Source: Dreissena polymorpha (Eukaryota > Mollusca > Bivalvia > Myida > Dreissenidae). From it: a DNA stretch of 64,000 nucleotides. Below the pieces are notes generated by a model. It was given only the letters and a program-made list of their open reading frames with translations. It did not search any database and was not told where the DNA came from. The stretch covers positions 106,248,314 through 106,312,313 of the forward strand of contig NC_068361.1 in assembly GCF_020536995.1 (NCBI RefSeq), written 5' to 3'. A program made the translations under genes and the position numbers. This document shows, one piece after another, positions 13,326 to 24,160 of this stretch. The first letter of the stretch is position 1. Each line of letters opens with the position of its first letter.

Positions 13326-15464
13326 ATGGAAGATGATAGCGATTACGATGAGTTTTCCGTTCAACCGTATATGTTTGAGCCAGAATTTAGTGACAGTCAA
13401 TCAGATTTTTCTGATTCTGACTCGGACAGCGAGGAAAATTTTGCCGATGCCCAAGACGACCATCGTGTTGGGAATACGGATTGGTAAATATATAATTTTG
13501 TTACATGCAGGTGTCGGCAAAAATAAAAAAATTCTTTGATTGTTATTCTACAGTACAAGCTTGTTGAATATGACTAGGTTGTATGGTCTAATTATTATAA
13601 TTAGAACGGATACTTGAACCTGTTCTGATTAGGAAGGAATGTCTGTATTGCAATTCGACGTATTTCTTTTATTTTCAGGTGTGCATGTTCATGTTGCACA
13701 CCATATCGTGTGCAGATTGAGTGCAAATGCTGCACAGAATACCCAGAGCTGATGGAAAGGATGGACGAGGCAGGGGTAAAGTGCATAACTGAGCACACTG
13801 GCTTCAAAGCTAACTGTCTACATCAAGATGTCATTGATGTTTCGTTTTATGAGTTCCTTGATGTAAATGGTCCCATCGGTGATGAAGAACCAATACATGA
13901 GTAAGTTGTCATTAATTATTAAAAATGTTTATGAAACCAGGACAGATTGTTTGTAAAGAAAATACACTGTAGACATTAAATAACACAATGTTTTGTGTGA
14001 ACTTGTCATTTGTATTTCATACTGTAAATATGTTTTGATACAAATAATAAAACAAGCAAATTCGTTGAATTGATATCCCCCGCCTATATACTTCTGGACA
14101 CAAAAGTGCTTTATTTGACACTAAAAAAGCATTTTTTTGAAGATACAAAGGGCCATAACTCTGTTATTATCAGATGGTGTACAATGCCATTTGGCGTGCA
14201 TTAACCTATTATCAATATATGTACTCATACCAAGTTTCAATGAAATCCGCAAAAGCACTTCCAAGATATGGCTCCGGACACAAAAGTGCCGGACAGACGG
14301 GCAGCCGGACGGACAGCCGGACAACGCCAAACAATATCCCTCCGCCTCTGGCGGGGGATATATACTCGTACCAAGTTTCAAGGAAATCTGCCAAAGCACT
14401 TCCAAGATATGGCTCCGGACACAAAAGTGCATACAGTAAAAAGCATTTTTTCAAGATACAAAGAGCCATAACTCTGTTTTTAACAGATGGTATACAATGC
14501 CATTTGGCGTGCATCATCCTCTAATGCATATATATACTCAACCAAGTTTCAATGAAATCCACCAAAGCACTTCCAAGATATGGCTCCGGAAACAAAAGTG
14601 CCTAAAGTAAAAAGCATTTTTTCAAGATACAAAGGGCCATAACTCTGTTTTTAACAGATGGTGTACAATGCCATTTGGCGTGCATCATCCTCTTATGCAT
14701 ATATATACTCATACCAAGTTTCAATGAAATCCGCCAAAGCACTTCCAAGATATGGCTCCGGACACAAAAGTGCCGGCCGGACGGACAACGCCAAAACAAT
14801 ATCCCTCCGCCTCTGGCGGTGGATAAATAACATAAAAAAGACAACAATTTTAATCAACATTAAAATACGCGAGTATACAAGATGACTGGGTTATCTAATT
14901 GTAAAATGAAGTATCAATTTGCTATACAATGATTTTTGGTTACTTACAAATGCCAGTTCATTATTATTTTTCAACATTTGAAATAAAAATATAAATACAA
15001 GCTGTTTAATTTTTTAAAAAGTACACTATAATAACAACCTGCTACAACATGATGTGAAGTTGCTTACAAAATCTGATTTCTGACATATTTTCAGTAAAAT
15101 ATTATTATATAATATTATATTCAAGCTGAATAAGTTTGTTAAACTGTAAACTTAAGTAAGAATCTGCCACAGCATGGCTTGTGTAATTGTCAAGTTGAAA
15201 AGTACCTTTGTTTTACTAAACATACTAATATTTATCATAATGGTATCCTTATACATTTATAACTTCAGAGTATACAGATTCATTGCATATAGAAGACTGG
15301 CTCGTTGGATTTGGCACCGTCTGAGCAAGAAGGACCGACGACCTCTTCCGTCATGCACTGTGGCAGCCAGAGATTTCCGTCCGACTCATACATTGGATTT
15401 TGCTTCGCCAGGGATGGAAACTAACGTTTTACAGTTAGTTGCCCACATGGACAACCATCTATAG
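13326..15464 (+). CDS. Stand-alone P2X7 ballast-domain protein (3 exons, 191 aa)
   Basis: Coding exons are 13326-13483, 13679-13900 and 15269-15464. Introns are GT/AG (GTAAAT...TTTTCAG; GTAAGT...CTTCAG), both phase 2. The start ATG has A at -3 and G at +4. Residues 1-45 are acidic and Ser/Asp-rich (MFEPEFSDSQSDFSDSDSD). Then comes HRVGNTDWCACSCC, followed by IECKCC and KCITEHTGFKANCL, and in exon 3 YRRLARWIWHRL and RPLPSCTV. This order (NTDWC.C..C, EC.CC, CIT.H.GF...CL, YR...RW.W, LP.C) is that of the cytoplasmic ballast domain of the P2X7 receptor, whose cysteines bind zinc and which also binds guanine nucleotides in P2X7. No transmembrane or channel part is present, so it is not a receptor. 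Stand-alone ballast proteins are expanded in molluscs. Function unknown. It converges on the minus-strand gene. Confidence 0.85.
14074..14825. repeat. Family C tandem-unit element in intron 2
   Basis: It starts TATCCCCCGCC and ends GGCGGTGGATA, an inverted pair, and another 'ctctggcgggggata' boundary lies near 14350. Four copies of 'cttccaagatatggctccgg' occur at spacings of about 140-175 bp, with 'ccataactctg' and 'caatgccatttggcgtgcat' in most units. A dispersed bivalve-type repeat; the open frames in it are by-products. It lies within intron 2 of the ballast gene. Confidence 0.85.
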
Positions 15465-15601
15465 TTTTTTGGTTTCCCATCGTAAGCCTCAACGCGCCCA
15501 GTACTATGTACATGTAGTGTCATGTGTAACCAATACTTTCTTTAAAAGTAATAGATAACTATACAACAAAACGGGCAACCACTAATTTCCATCCCTGTTC
15601 G

Positions 15602-18600
15602 CTAATTAAATCGCGAACGATGGTTCTGCACAGCCTCTGACTTCAGGATTCTGTTTGCAGATGAAGACAGGGGTGGCGGTGAAAACAGAATGTTGCCAGA
15701 GGCAGCACTTGCATTGGCATCGCTCTTGTACTCCTCTTTCATCCTAAGCAGCTCTGCCATTAGTTCATCAACATAGTCTGAAAGTTATATTAAAATAAAT
15801 TATAATTATTGATAAATTGTTCCTTCTTATAAGAGAATAATAAACAATGAATGTTTTTTGTATTGTTGTCTTCAACCATGTATTACAGAAATCTATTGCT
15901 TTAAGAAACCAAACATTTTGATAAAAGATTGCATGTAAACTCATGTATTTATTTTGATATTTTAGATAATTTCACTATCTGTTCAGAAAAAGAGACTTGT
16001 ATCAAGATTATTCTAAAAACTCAACAAGTTCAACATGCAAATACATTTAATGTTGTTTTACATTGAGAATAATCACCAGATTTTAGAATTATAATTTCTA
16101 AATTTTGTTTCAACATATTGGACAAGTTCAGGTGATTTCTTTAAGCTGTAATGTATTTTTTTTATGTGCAAAAACAAAATTCTTCAACAAGAAAATTCAA
16201 TATTGCTATCTGTGGTTATTATTTATACAATAAAATTCATTATGAATACATTACCATAAGTGCAATTCTCTTTAACTGCTTTAACCACATGGTGTCCAGC
16301 CTTGTACTTAGGATAGGAGAGTCCTTTCCCTGTGGTTTGACAGTGAATCCCTTATGTTCTGTTGGCCGAAATACAACCATCTGAAATGATTAACATTTTG
16401 CATTTTTCATAAAAACACAATGCTCCCTGCTGCGCCACTTTGAAGCATATATTTGACATTTGACCTTGAAGGATAGCCTTGACCTTGACCTTTCACCACT
16501 CAAATTGTGCAGCTCCGTAAGATACACATGCATGCCAATTATCAAGTTGCTATCTTCAATATTGCTAAAGTTATGACCAATTTTAAAGTTTTCGGACGGA
16601 CTAACAGACTGACAGACTGACGAACTGATGGACAGTTCAAAAACTATATGCAACCCTTTGGGAGCATAAAAAAATAGAAAGTTTAGCCATGTATAGAAAC
16701 AGAAAATAAAGAATAAAAACTATATCACAAGAATAGAGGATTTTTTTTTCAAGCCAATGTAAATATGTAACTCCTATCACATAAAAAACAGGCTGTTTGG
16801 AAATAATTAAACACACTTATTAATAATTGACATTGTTTGGAGATTGTTAAACAAACTAATTATTAATTGACATTATTACGAACCTCAGATGTCTGTGATG
16901 ACTGCGAATACACATTATCAAAATGTGATTCAGGATAACTGATCCGAACAGGCGACTGTTCACAAGACATTTCTTCACAGACTCTTCCACACATGATGAA
17001 TATGGGTCCTACAAATAATTTTCATGTTACTTTTTATAAATTCAAACAGAATAATGACAGAATGACACAAATGTTTATATCACTTAATATAAGCCAAACT
17101 ATGCTTTTGAACTTTGAAATAATATGAGTCGCACTCTGAGAAACTGGGCATAATGCAGGTGCGTAAAGTGTTGTCCCAGATTAGCCTGTGCAGTCCGCAC
17201 AGACTAATCAGGGATGACACTTTCCGCTGGAATGGTATTTTTTGTTTAAAGGAAGTCCCTTCTTTCTGAAAATCTTGTTAAGTCGGAAAGTGTTGTCCCT
17301 AATTAGCCTGTGCGGACTGCTAATATGGGACGACAGTCACACTTTACGCACAGGCATTATGCCTAGTTTTCTCAGAACGCGACAGATATATTGCAATCAT
17401 TAGCCTTTGAGTGGTAGTGGGGATAGTCTGATCAGTTTCCTTTTTGGATTTTGAAATTGAAGGGTGCTAATTCTTAAAAGAGCTCTTCAGTGCACAAAGC
17501 CATATTATCTCATTTGCATATTTTTAATATAAAAGCATGTGTTTCATTATAATTACTAAGTAAATATTTCTAATAACATGATTGTTAATTGAAAACACAA
17601 TTTCTATTATAAATAAAACTAGTTTCAGTTTGAACATTTATATTAATTTATTGATAAAAACAACTTCCTTTATAATCATATGATAAAATCCAAACAAGAG
17701 CATGGTGTAGGGCATAGTGAGACCTTGGGTGGACTTGGAACTGCACCCCTTGGTTAGCTAAGCTAGGGCACTGGTCTGATAGTAATACATTTTATGATTG
17801 TTTGTTGATTTAATTGGGCTAGGAATAATCTTTTATCTTGAAACCATACTGTGTTCTACCATAATCTTGTGATATATCCAAAGATAAGGCGCTATTCAAC
17901 AACCAAATAGCCATAAACTCCATGACACAGTTCTGTATGGATTAATATACAACACTGGTAACTGGTGTCAATTTGACTGGTAACCATGGACATTCGTGAA
18001 ACTTAAGAAACTAAGAAAGCAATCATGTGCTTTGTTATATTTAATTGAATCTAGAGAATATTATTTCAGAGAAATGCCAAGCTGTTCATTGTTTAAGAAA
18101 TAATAAATTGTACAAATAATTACAGTCCATGCACAAAACCCTTCTCAATTTACATTTTTATCTGAATAATTCAATACAGCATGCTAAATGGTGTTAGTAA
18201 ATACTATTAATATTTTTATTAATACTATTCAAATTTACTTTTACAATGTCTTTTAATCATCTGTGTAATAGACAGTACTTTTTTTATTTTGTTCAATAAA
18301 TCAGTATAAGAAAGTTTACATAATTATTGTTTTACCAGCACTTGGATTCTCTCATAATTTTTTTATCTTATGGAAATGTAATTGAAATAAGCCCAATATT
18401 ATTTTTATACTTTGAATATTGTTGGTGAGTTAGCTAGTCTTATTTATTTATCAAATGGAATGTTTTTGTCAGTTTTAAAGCTGTTCCACTGATTAACCTA
18501 TTTTTCCTTATTAATAAGAGAAGTGTTTTAATTAATTGTTTGTCACTAAGCCATTAATTCATACATGCATACAAATATAAGAAAATTTTGAAAAATATAT

Positions 18601-19564
18601 ATTAAAAGGTAAAATAATTAGGCATATCCATACTGGGCATAAGGCTGTACATGATCGAACCCATGTGTGCCCCAGCATAGCTTATAAACTGACTAGACTT
18701 TTAACTCTTTCAGTGCGGGAACCGAATTTTGAAGGCCTGCGCAAACAGTTTGGATCCAGATGAGACGCCACAGAACGTGGCGTCTCATCAGGATCCAAAC
18801 TGTTTGCTGTTTTGATAGTATTCTTTGAAAAAAATCGAAGAAAATGCTAATTTTAGAAATTTAGCAGACAACATTTTAGCAGACGACAAAATTCCCAGCA
18901 TGCAAAGGGTTAAAGTGTGGATGAAATTGGAATTATCATATAAGCAGCATTTTCCAGCTACTTGGTACAGAAAGATTTCCATTTTTTGCGGATGTGTTCT
19001 GAGTGGAAGGCTCATTATCCAGAAAAACCTAATCCATCCTGTATGTTGACCATCAACAGCTCTGACATTACTCAACAATATACAGGAAATGGCCTTGAGC
19101 TCAGGTCACCTAGCTGAGAAGGACACATATCAACCACTGCGCTTATAAGACCACCTTTATGTTATTGATTTAATATAATTTATTTAAATATAATGCATGG
19201 TTAATATTGTGAAGAAATACTTATAAGTTGTTTGCGGATTCAAATGTTTGACAAAACAATGTGTGAGAATACTATAGTCTAGAGGTCAAACAATATTTCT
19301 ACAGTACAGCTTCCTCTCCTTTGTATTAGCCTGACCAGTATTTGAAATAAACATCAGAGACTATTGTGCATTATTTTCTAAACAGATGTCAACGCATTTT
19401 TTAATACAAATGTCTTGAAATCATTTGTAATAATATGCTGACTAATCGGACTAACATTATTTAGCACTGTGAATATCAAAATAAACAAGCATAGATTAGT
19501 CATTAGAAACATAATTACCGGTTCCTTTTAGAATAGGCTCCTGGAATTTACTGCCTTTATCCAT
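15602..19564 (-). CDS. Unrecognised four-exon gene opposing the ballast gene (~157 aa)
   Basis: Coding exons on the minus strand: 19564-19519, 17008-16884, 16380-16255, 15777-15602. Joined in that order the frame reads MDKGSKFQEPILKGTG, PIFIMCGRVCEEM, then MVVFRPTEHKGFTVKPQGKD, STRLDTMWLKQLKRIALM, YVDELMAELLRMKEEY and ends HRSRFN. Exon 1/2 and 2/3 joins use consensus GT/AG in matching phases. The exon 3/4 join is short by one base: with GT at 16254 and AG at 15778 the frame breaks, while including the G at 15778 gives ...ALM-D-YVDELM and an open frame to the TAG. Either the intron is unusual or there is a one-base change. The middle has two cysteines (C.RVC) and the C-terminal part is probably helical. 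I know no family. It starts 277 bp inside the right inverted repeat inner motif and converges on the ballast gene (138 bp between stops). Confidence 0.65.
16421..16667. repeat. Family D dispersed repeat in intron 2 of the minus-strand gene
   Basis: It begins TGCTCCC and ends GGGAGCA. Inside are 'tgaccttgaaggatagcctt', 'gaccttgacctttcacc' and a GACGGAC/GACAGAC run near the end. This is a bivalve-type dispersed repeat with short inverted ends. Confidence 0.75.
17125..17385. mobile_element. Family A palindromic miniature element
   Basis: The ends are TGAGTCGCACTCTGAG and CTCAGAACGCGAC. The arms read 'cagattagcctgtgcagtcc' and 'aattagcctgtgcggact', and the inner arms are 'gacactttccgc' and 'ggaaagtgttgtccct'. 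It lies in intron 1 of the minus-strand gene. Confidence 0.9.
18701..18913. mobile_element. Family B palindromic element, variant
   Basis: It starts TTAACTCTTTC and ends AAAGGGTTAA. The central hairpin is GATGAGACGCCACAGAACGT and GGCGTCTCATC, flanked by 'caaacagtttggatcc' and its inverse. The arms differ from the other family B copies but the core is the same. Confidence 0.8.
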
Positions 19565-19840
19565 TTCTTACAAGTAACATCATCCTTCGCAAAGCGGAAA
19601 AAAAACCTTCTTTCCCTTTTCCTCACGTTCTTTGCACCCGAAAGCAACACACTGAACCATATCGAATAACGATTGTCATGCAAAAAATACAGAGAAAGCA
19701 CACGATTTCAATAAAACTTGTGTTAAAGAATTGTATTATGCTAACATGATAGATCTATTGAGTGTCAAATTTGACATTAAGCGCGATTTGTTCACGCTTC
19801 GATTCGTAATAACAATGGACGTGTATCCGAGTCATGCGCG

Positions 19841-19860
19841 TTGAGTGCCTGTGACGTCAC
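19841..19860 (-). promoter_or_regulatory. CRE motif upstream of the minus-strand gene
   Basis: The inverse of TTGAGTGCCTGTGACGTCAC contains a perfect palindromic CRE, TGACGTCA, 281 bp upstream of the start codon at 19564. It matches 13225-13244 at 19 of 20 bases. Confidence 0.5.
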
Positions 19861-20023
19861 AACCAAAGTAGGTGGCGGAAATACCCGGGCGGTTTACGGA
19901 AAACAAAAACATCGTTTTTTAGTATCGCAATATTGTTTGCCATAGCTCTTGATGATTCCACTCGTTTTAGAATATACATATCTATAAAAATGCATTTTTC
20001 GTTATAAAATCGACAGTTCACCT
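19841..20023 (-). repeat. Right terminal inverted repeat of the two-gene element
   Basis: Plus-strand end CGACAGTTCACCT followed by TTAA (20024-20027). It matches the left end inverted, best at the tip and at 19841-19860. Confidence 0.55.
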
Positions 20024-20027
20024 TTAA

Positions 20028-23000
20028 ATTTCCCACATGTTAATGACTAAAGCAGTCGCGCTTGATAACAAAAATATGCCCATAGGCAAAAATAACTGTT
20101 ACTTTTCTATCAAGATAGCATACGTGATGACTGACAAACTTGTACTAAGTGCGCTCGGTACATTGGGAGATGGTGTTTAGCGTGGTTCCCACTGACCGAC
20201 CACGTGGTTTAGGGTGTCGAGCCCCATGAGGCCGGTGCCAACGCATAGCGCCTCAAGATAATTGAGGTTAGGATTAAATAAGATTCCCTTTTGAGAACGC
20301 ACTTCCTGGCTAGAGCAAATAAACAGGGTTAGTAGATATAAATAAACGCTTCGATCAAACATGCCCCTGAACATTTTTGACAGTTATCAATATAAACACT
20401 GTATGTAATTCATTGCGTCCGTTTATTTGAGGTTGGAATTAACGAAGGTGTTGACGCGGCTAAAGATTAGAGCCCCGCGTTCGAAACATTGAGCAAAATC
20501 ACGTTATGTCCCTCGTAGCGCATTCGTTATGCATTAAGGGAACGCAGAGTGTTTTAATAGTAAAATATTTTGATTTTTCGGGGAGGATTGTTGTTGTTGC
20601 TTTCCTCACCCGTTGCGTTATCATTATTTCTACTTTTATATGAAATATTACATGTATTGAACCTGTCAATGCAATTGCAGACAATAGAGACAATATTTTA
20701 ATACAGTGTTTATGAAAATCGACGAGACATTTGCATGTTATTCCAACCGGGAAAATATGTCGATGTCTGTTATTGTACGTTATTTGTATCTCAAGATCTT
20801 TTGATCGAACCCCAACCCATCTCATTGGCTGCCATGTTAGACAGCACCTGCTCAATTTCGCGAAACAAGGCGCACCCGAGCACTTACGAAAGTAAGTATT
20901 TTCATTCTTACCGGGCGTCCGACAGGGCGAGATTTTATCTCCATCCCTATTTGCATTCTAACATCGGTCGCCGCTATCTGACCGGTGTATCGGAGGCATC
21001 GCATAACGACATTGTTGATGATGACGACGGATCGTTTCGTGAAATCTTGATATACTTTTAGACACAGGTTAACGTCGCGAAAGCTATTTAGTCCGTTGAT
21101 TGGAGTTAATTTGCAATTAGATGAAGGGTGAAATTACATTCAATGAAGTAGACATTCTTTAGCGAAGGAGAAGAGTGGGGTAATTGAAGCTGCTGACCAT
21201 CACAATGACATTCTATAGAGAACACGCTGTTTGTAGTACTTGCTATGTTATGTGGACAAATAGAATTTCTTTACTGCAAAGATATTCGTACTGCTAATAA
21301 GTTGAATAATGTGGTACATTTGTATTAGTCAATTGCGCATAATAATGCACGGCGTATGTAGCAGAATACTAAATGTATAAAGCAGCACCAGTCTGCCAAT
21401 ATTATAACGTGTTCAATACCTCGAAAATAGTGTATTATGTAAAAAATAATGTGTCCTATTATTCATACGCCCACTGTATTCTTTTGCGACATCATTATAA
21501 CCGTTCTATGATTACATAGTTTTTTACGCGATATCTCTTAATATTGTTTTCATTTAAACAATTTCAAATATTCAATCAAACCGGATGCTTCCAAACTAGG
21601 TAATAATCGTGATCTCATCCGTTAATTAGTACCTCGATGTTGACGATTATTACTTCCGTAGGCTGCGCCCGGGACCATTGCAGATAATAATCGGGCCACC
21701 TTGTTAGCGTGCGAAGTGCCAATATCTGTCAACCGCATCTTATGGTGAGCTAATACGGTCCGTATTTGAAAATAGTAGGGGTTTGGGACATCGCGTGTCA
21801 TCCATTGTGCTACGCTGGTGGAAATTGAATTTGTAGGTCAAATATTGAATTCGGATTGAAAATAATTAATAATAGACGTTAAGCGAGTTCCCTGTTGTAT
21901 ATAAATGTACGTGTATACACAAATGGTTATGTGTCTATAAAAAAATATATAATAGCATACGCTATGAAAAAAATCAGCCGAATACATCGTACCATTTTAC
22001 TAATTCTACACACGATTCTCGCTAAGACTTTCAGGCGTCTAGTTTGGGCAAATCGCTTTTCATTCTTATAAAGGTCACAATAATTACGGAAGTACAGAAA
22101 CACCGCACCTCACGATATCGCTCTGACATTTACAGCTTTAATGTAGGGATTGCTCGGATCATCCGGAAATATTTAACCGTCTGCCACATATGGTTGTCTC
22201 TATCAACTTCACGGATTTAAAGAATGACGGGCGCGGACAACGACCGCACCAGGAAAAGTGCGAAAAAGTTAAATTTATCGGAGCTGAGACGAAATATTAT
22301 CTCTATAATTATGTTTTTCGTTGAACGTTTAACGCTGTTATATTGCCAAGCTATTACGAGGTGTGTGTATATAAATGTTGTATAAATATTTTATGTAAAT
22401 CAACAATAAGGTGCTTATTTAAAATGTATATAGTAGACATGTATTTTGTAATTTTCTCAGCGTCCTTTTTCGATCATTTTCTCCTGACAAAATGCACTTC
22501 TAGCCGTTGTTATATTTCTACTTAAGCTTTCGATTCCGAATTAAAGACGATTAAAAAAGGGTGTATAAAAACCACAGAGCCTCTTTCCAAAATGACCATA
22601 TGTCATTTAATGCTGGATAATTATTTAACCAATACAATATTGCAAGTGCAGCATATTTCAAACAAATATCACAAACTTCTACTGCAAATCCCAGCGATAT
22701 TGCAAACAAAGAATCGAGTCACAATACACACGAGTTTCTCGTGTAAATTGCAGATAATATGCATGTCTGCACAATCGGTGCAAAATTTCATTGTGATGTA
22801 ATTGTCGCGAAATCTGTTACGACCCACTCGAAGATAATTAATTCCACCGCCTTGCACCCCTTTTGTTAATTATGCAAATCATGTACAAATCAGTCAAGTG
22901 CTATCAATGATTATTCAGATATGCAAATTCGACCCCGAATTTTGACACCCTGTAAGTACGAATTACACAAACGCGTTTGAAACTTGCAGGTATGTGTTTA

Positions 23001-24039
23001 TTTTGTTTAACAGCTCTGCGATAACAAAAGACAGGTTTTGTTGACACTCTGTCAATAATGGTTGTTCTGTATGTCAACTTATTTATTGCAATAACAGTAT
23101 CTTAAACACTATCTGAGGCAAGCAAACTTTCGGATACTGATCTTTACCTGTAAAAACGTATTCACTTCTTTATACTAAGAAAACTGTTGTTGAATTGTTT
23201 CTAGTGTTGTTGATGTTGTTGCTGCTTTTATGACGATGTATGACGCTCGCGTATGGGCAATTCATTATAACGCTGTTGTTGATGCTGCTAACGTTGTTGT
23301 TGTTGTTTTTGCTGGTTCTGTTGCTGCTTGTTTATGACGGCTCATGACGTCATGAGATCAAAACTTTCAGAAAGGAAACATTGCTGTTGTTTTGCTGCTA
23401 GAGTTGTTGTTGCTGTTGCTGTTTTCATGTCAGGTTATGACACTCACAAATGAAAAAAATCTGAGATCAAACGGTGATGCTGATTGTGTTGCTGTTTTTG
23501 CATTTTGTCGTTGCTTTAAGTGTTGTTTTTGATGTTTTGGTTAAAATATTTTTTAACGCGTATCAATTCTTTCATTATTATCATATCCAAAAATAAACGA
23601 TAAATCATTGCCGTGGTGCCATTGTCATGTCATCAGGCCTTTATTTAAACAACGTAACTATGTAATATTTTTTTACAAAAAGCACGATAACGTATATTGT
23701 ATTTTAAACTTATTTAAACGAAGTCCTCAAACACATTTTTTACAACACGCCAGATTTTGGATGTTATTAAATTTGCATACTTCGACCGTATTATTTAATA
23801 CGAGGATTAAAAGGTAACTCCCGAAATTGTTTGTTGGAAAACACGCCACTATCGTTTCTCTAAGAAACATCTAACTGAAAACTCTCACCACATAATTGAA
23901 TATGTCGTTTATTATCCTAAATATTTGTTAAAATTCAAAGCTCAAATGCGAAAACCATCTTAATCAGCGTGCTGACCTACCCGCTTATCGGAATAGTTTC
24001 GCCCGAGTCGCAGCATGACAGATAGAGGCAGGCGAATCA
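20028..24039. other. Gene-poor stretch, candidate non-coding regulation
   Basis: No exon with convincing homology. A 65-codon minus-strand frame (20374-20177) begins with a signal-peptide-like segment but has no other support. 20800-21060 and 21590-21760 are richer in G+C than their surroundings. Otherwise AT-rich with no dispersed repeat that I can recognise. Confidence 0.4.
23165..23535 (+). repeat. Imperfect GTT/GCT trinucleotide-rich region
   Basis: Many short runs such as GTTGTTGTTGTTG and TTGCTGCTT are spread over about 370 bp with unique sequence between them. Confidence 0.75.
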
Positions 24040-24160
24040 AGCACTCTCGATTGGTCGTTGAACGCGTAAAGATGCGCTGCTCTATTTTTAGTCCATTGCT
24101 TATTGGGTAGTCGATTAAAAAGGTTCAGCGTAATGACGTGATGAGTTTATAAGAAGTTTT
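24040..24160 (+). promoter_or_regulatory. Possible promoter of the signal-peptide gene
   Basis: A cluster of promoter-type motifs: ATTGGT (inverted CCAAT, about 24050), CTATTTTTAG (MEF2-like, about 24081), TGACGTGA (CRE-like, about 24134) and TTTATAAG (about 24146). The first coding exon starts about 830 bp downstream, so an intervening untranslated exon or a long leader would be needed. Motifs alone are weak evidence. Confidence 0.3.

Larger units (their letters stand above)
13044..20023. mobile_element. TTAA-flanked DNA element carrying two convergent genes
   Basis: About 6.98 kb bounded by TTAA on the left (13040-13043) and right (20024-20027). The first 13 bases AGTTCACCTGCCG match 9 of 13 positions of the inverted right end AGGTGAACTGTCG. 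Further in, GTGACGTAACAGGCACTCAA (13225-13244) matches the inverse of 19841-19860 at 19 of 20 positions, at similar distances from the two ends (181 and 163 bp). TTAA targets with AGG-type termini are known for the Kolobok superfamily; that assignment is inference. Two intron-bearing genes point inward. No transposase was recognised, so it would be non-autonomous or a derivative. Other elements sit in its introns. Confidence 0.6.

Noticed and set aside
13333-13539. 68-codon plus-strand frame overlapping the first ballast exon
   Set aside because: It is the wrong frame of exon 1 and runs past the splice donor; the frame from 13326 joins exon 2 in phase and matches the family.
14121-14885. Overlapping 60-116-codon frames on both strands
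   Set aside because: They lie in the family C repeat inside intron 2 of the ballast gene and are open only because the units repeat.
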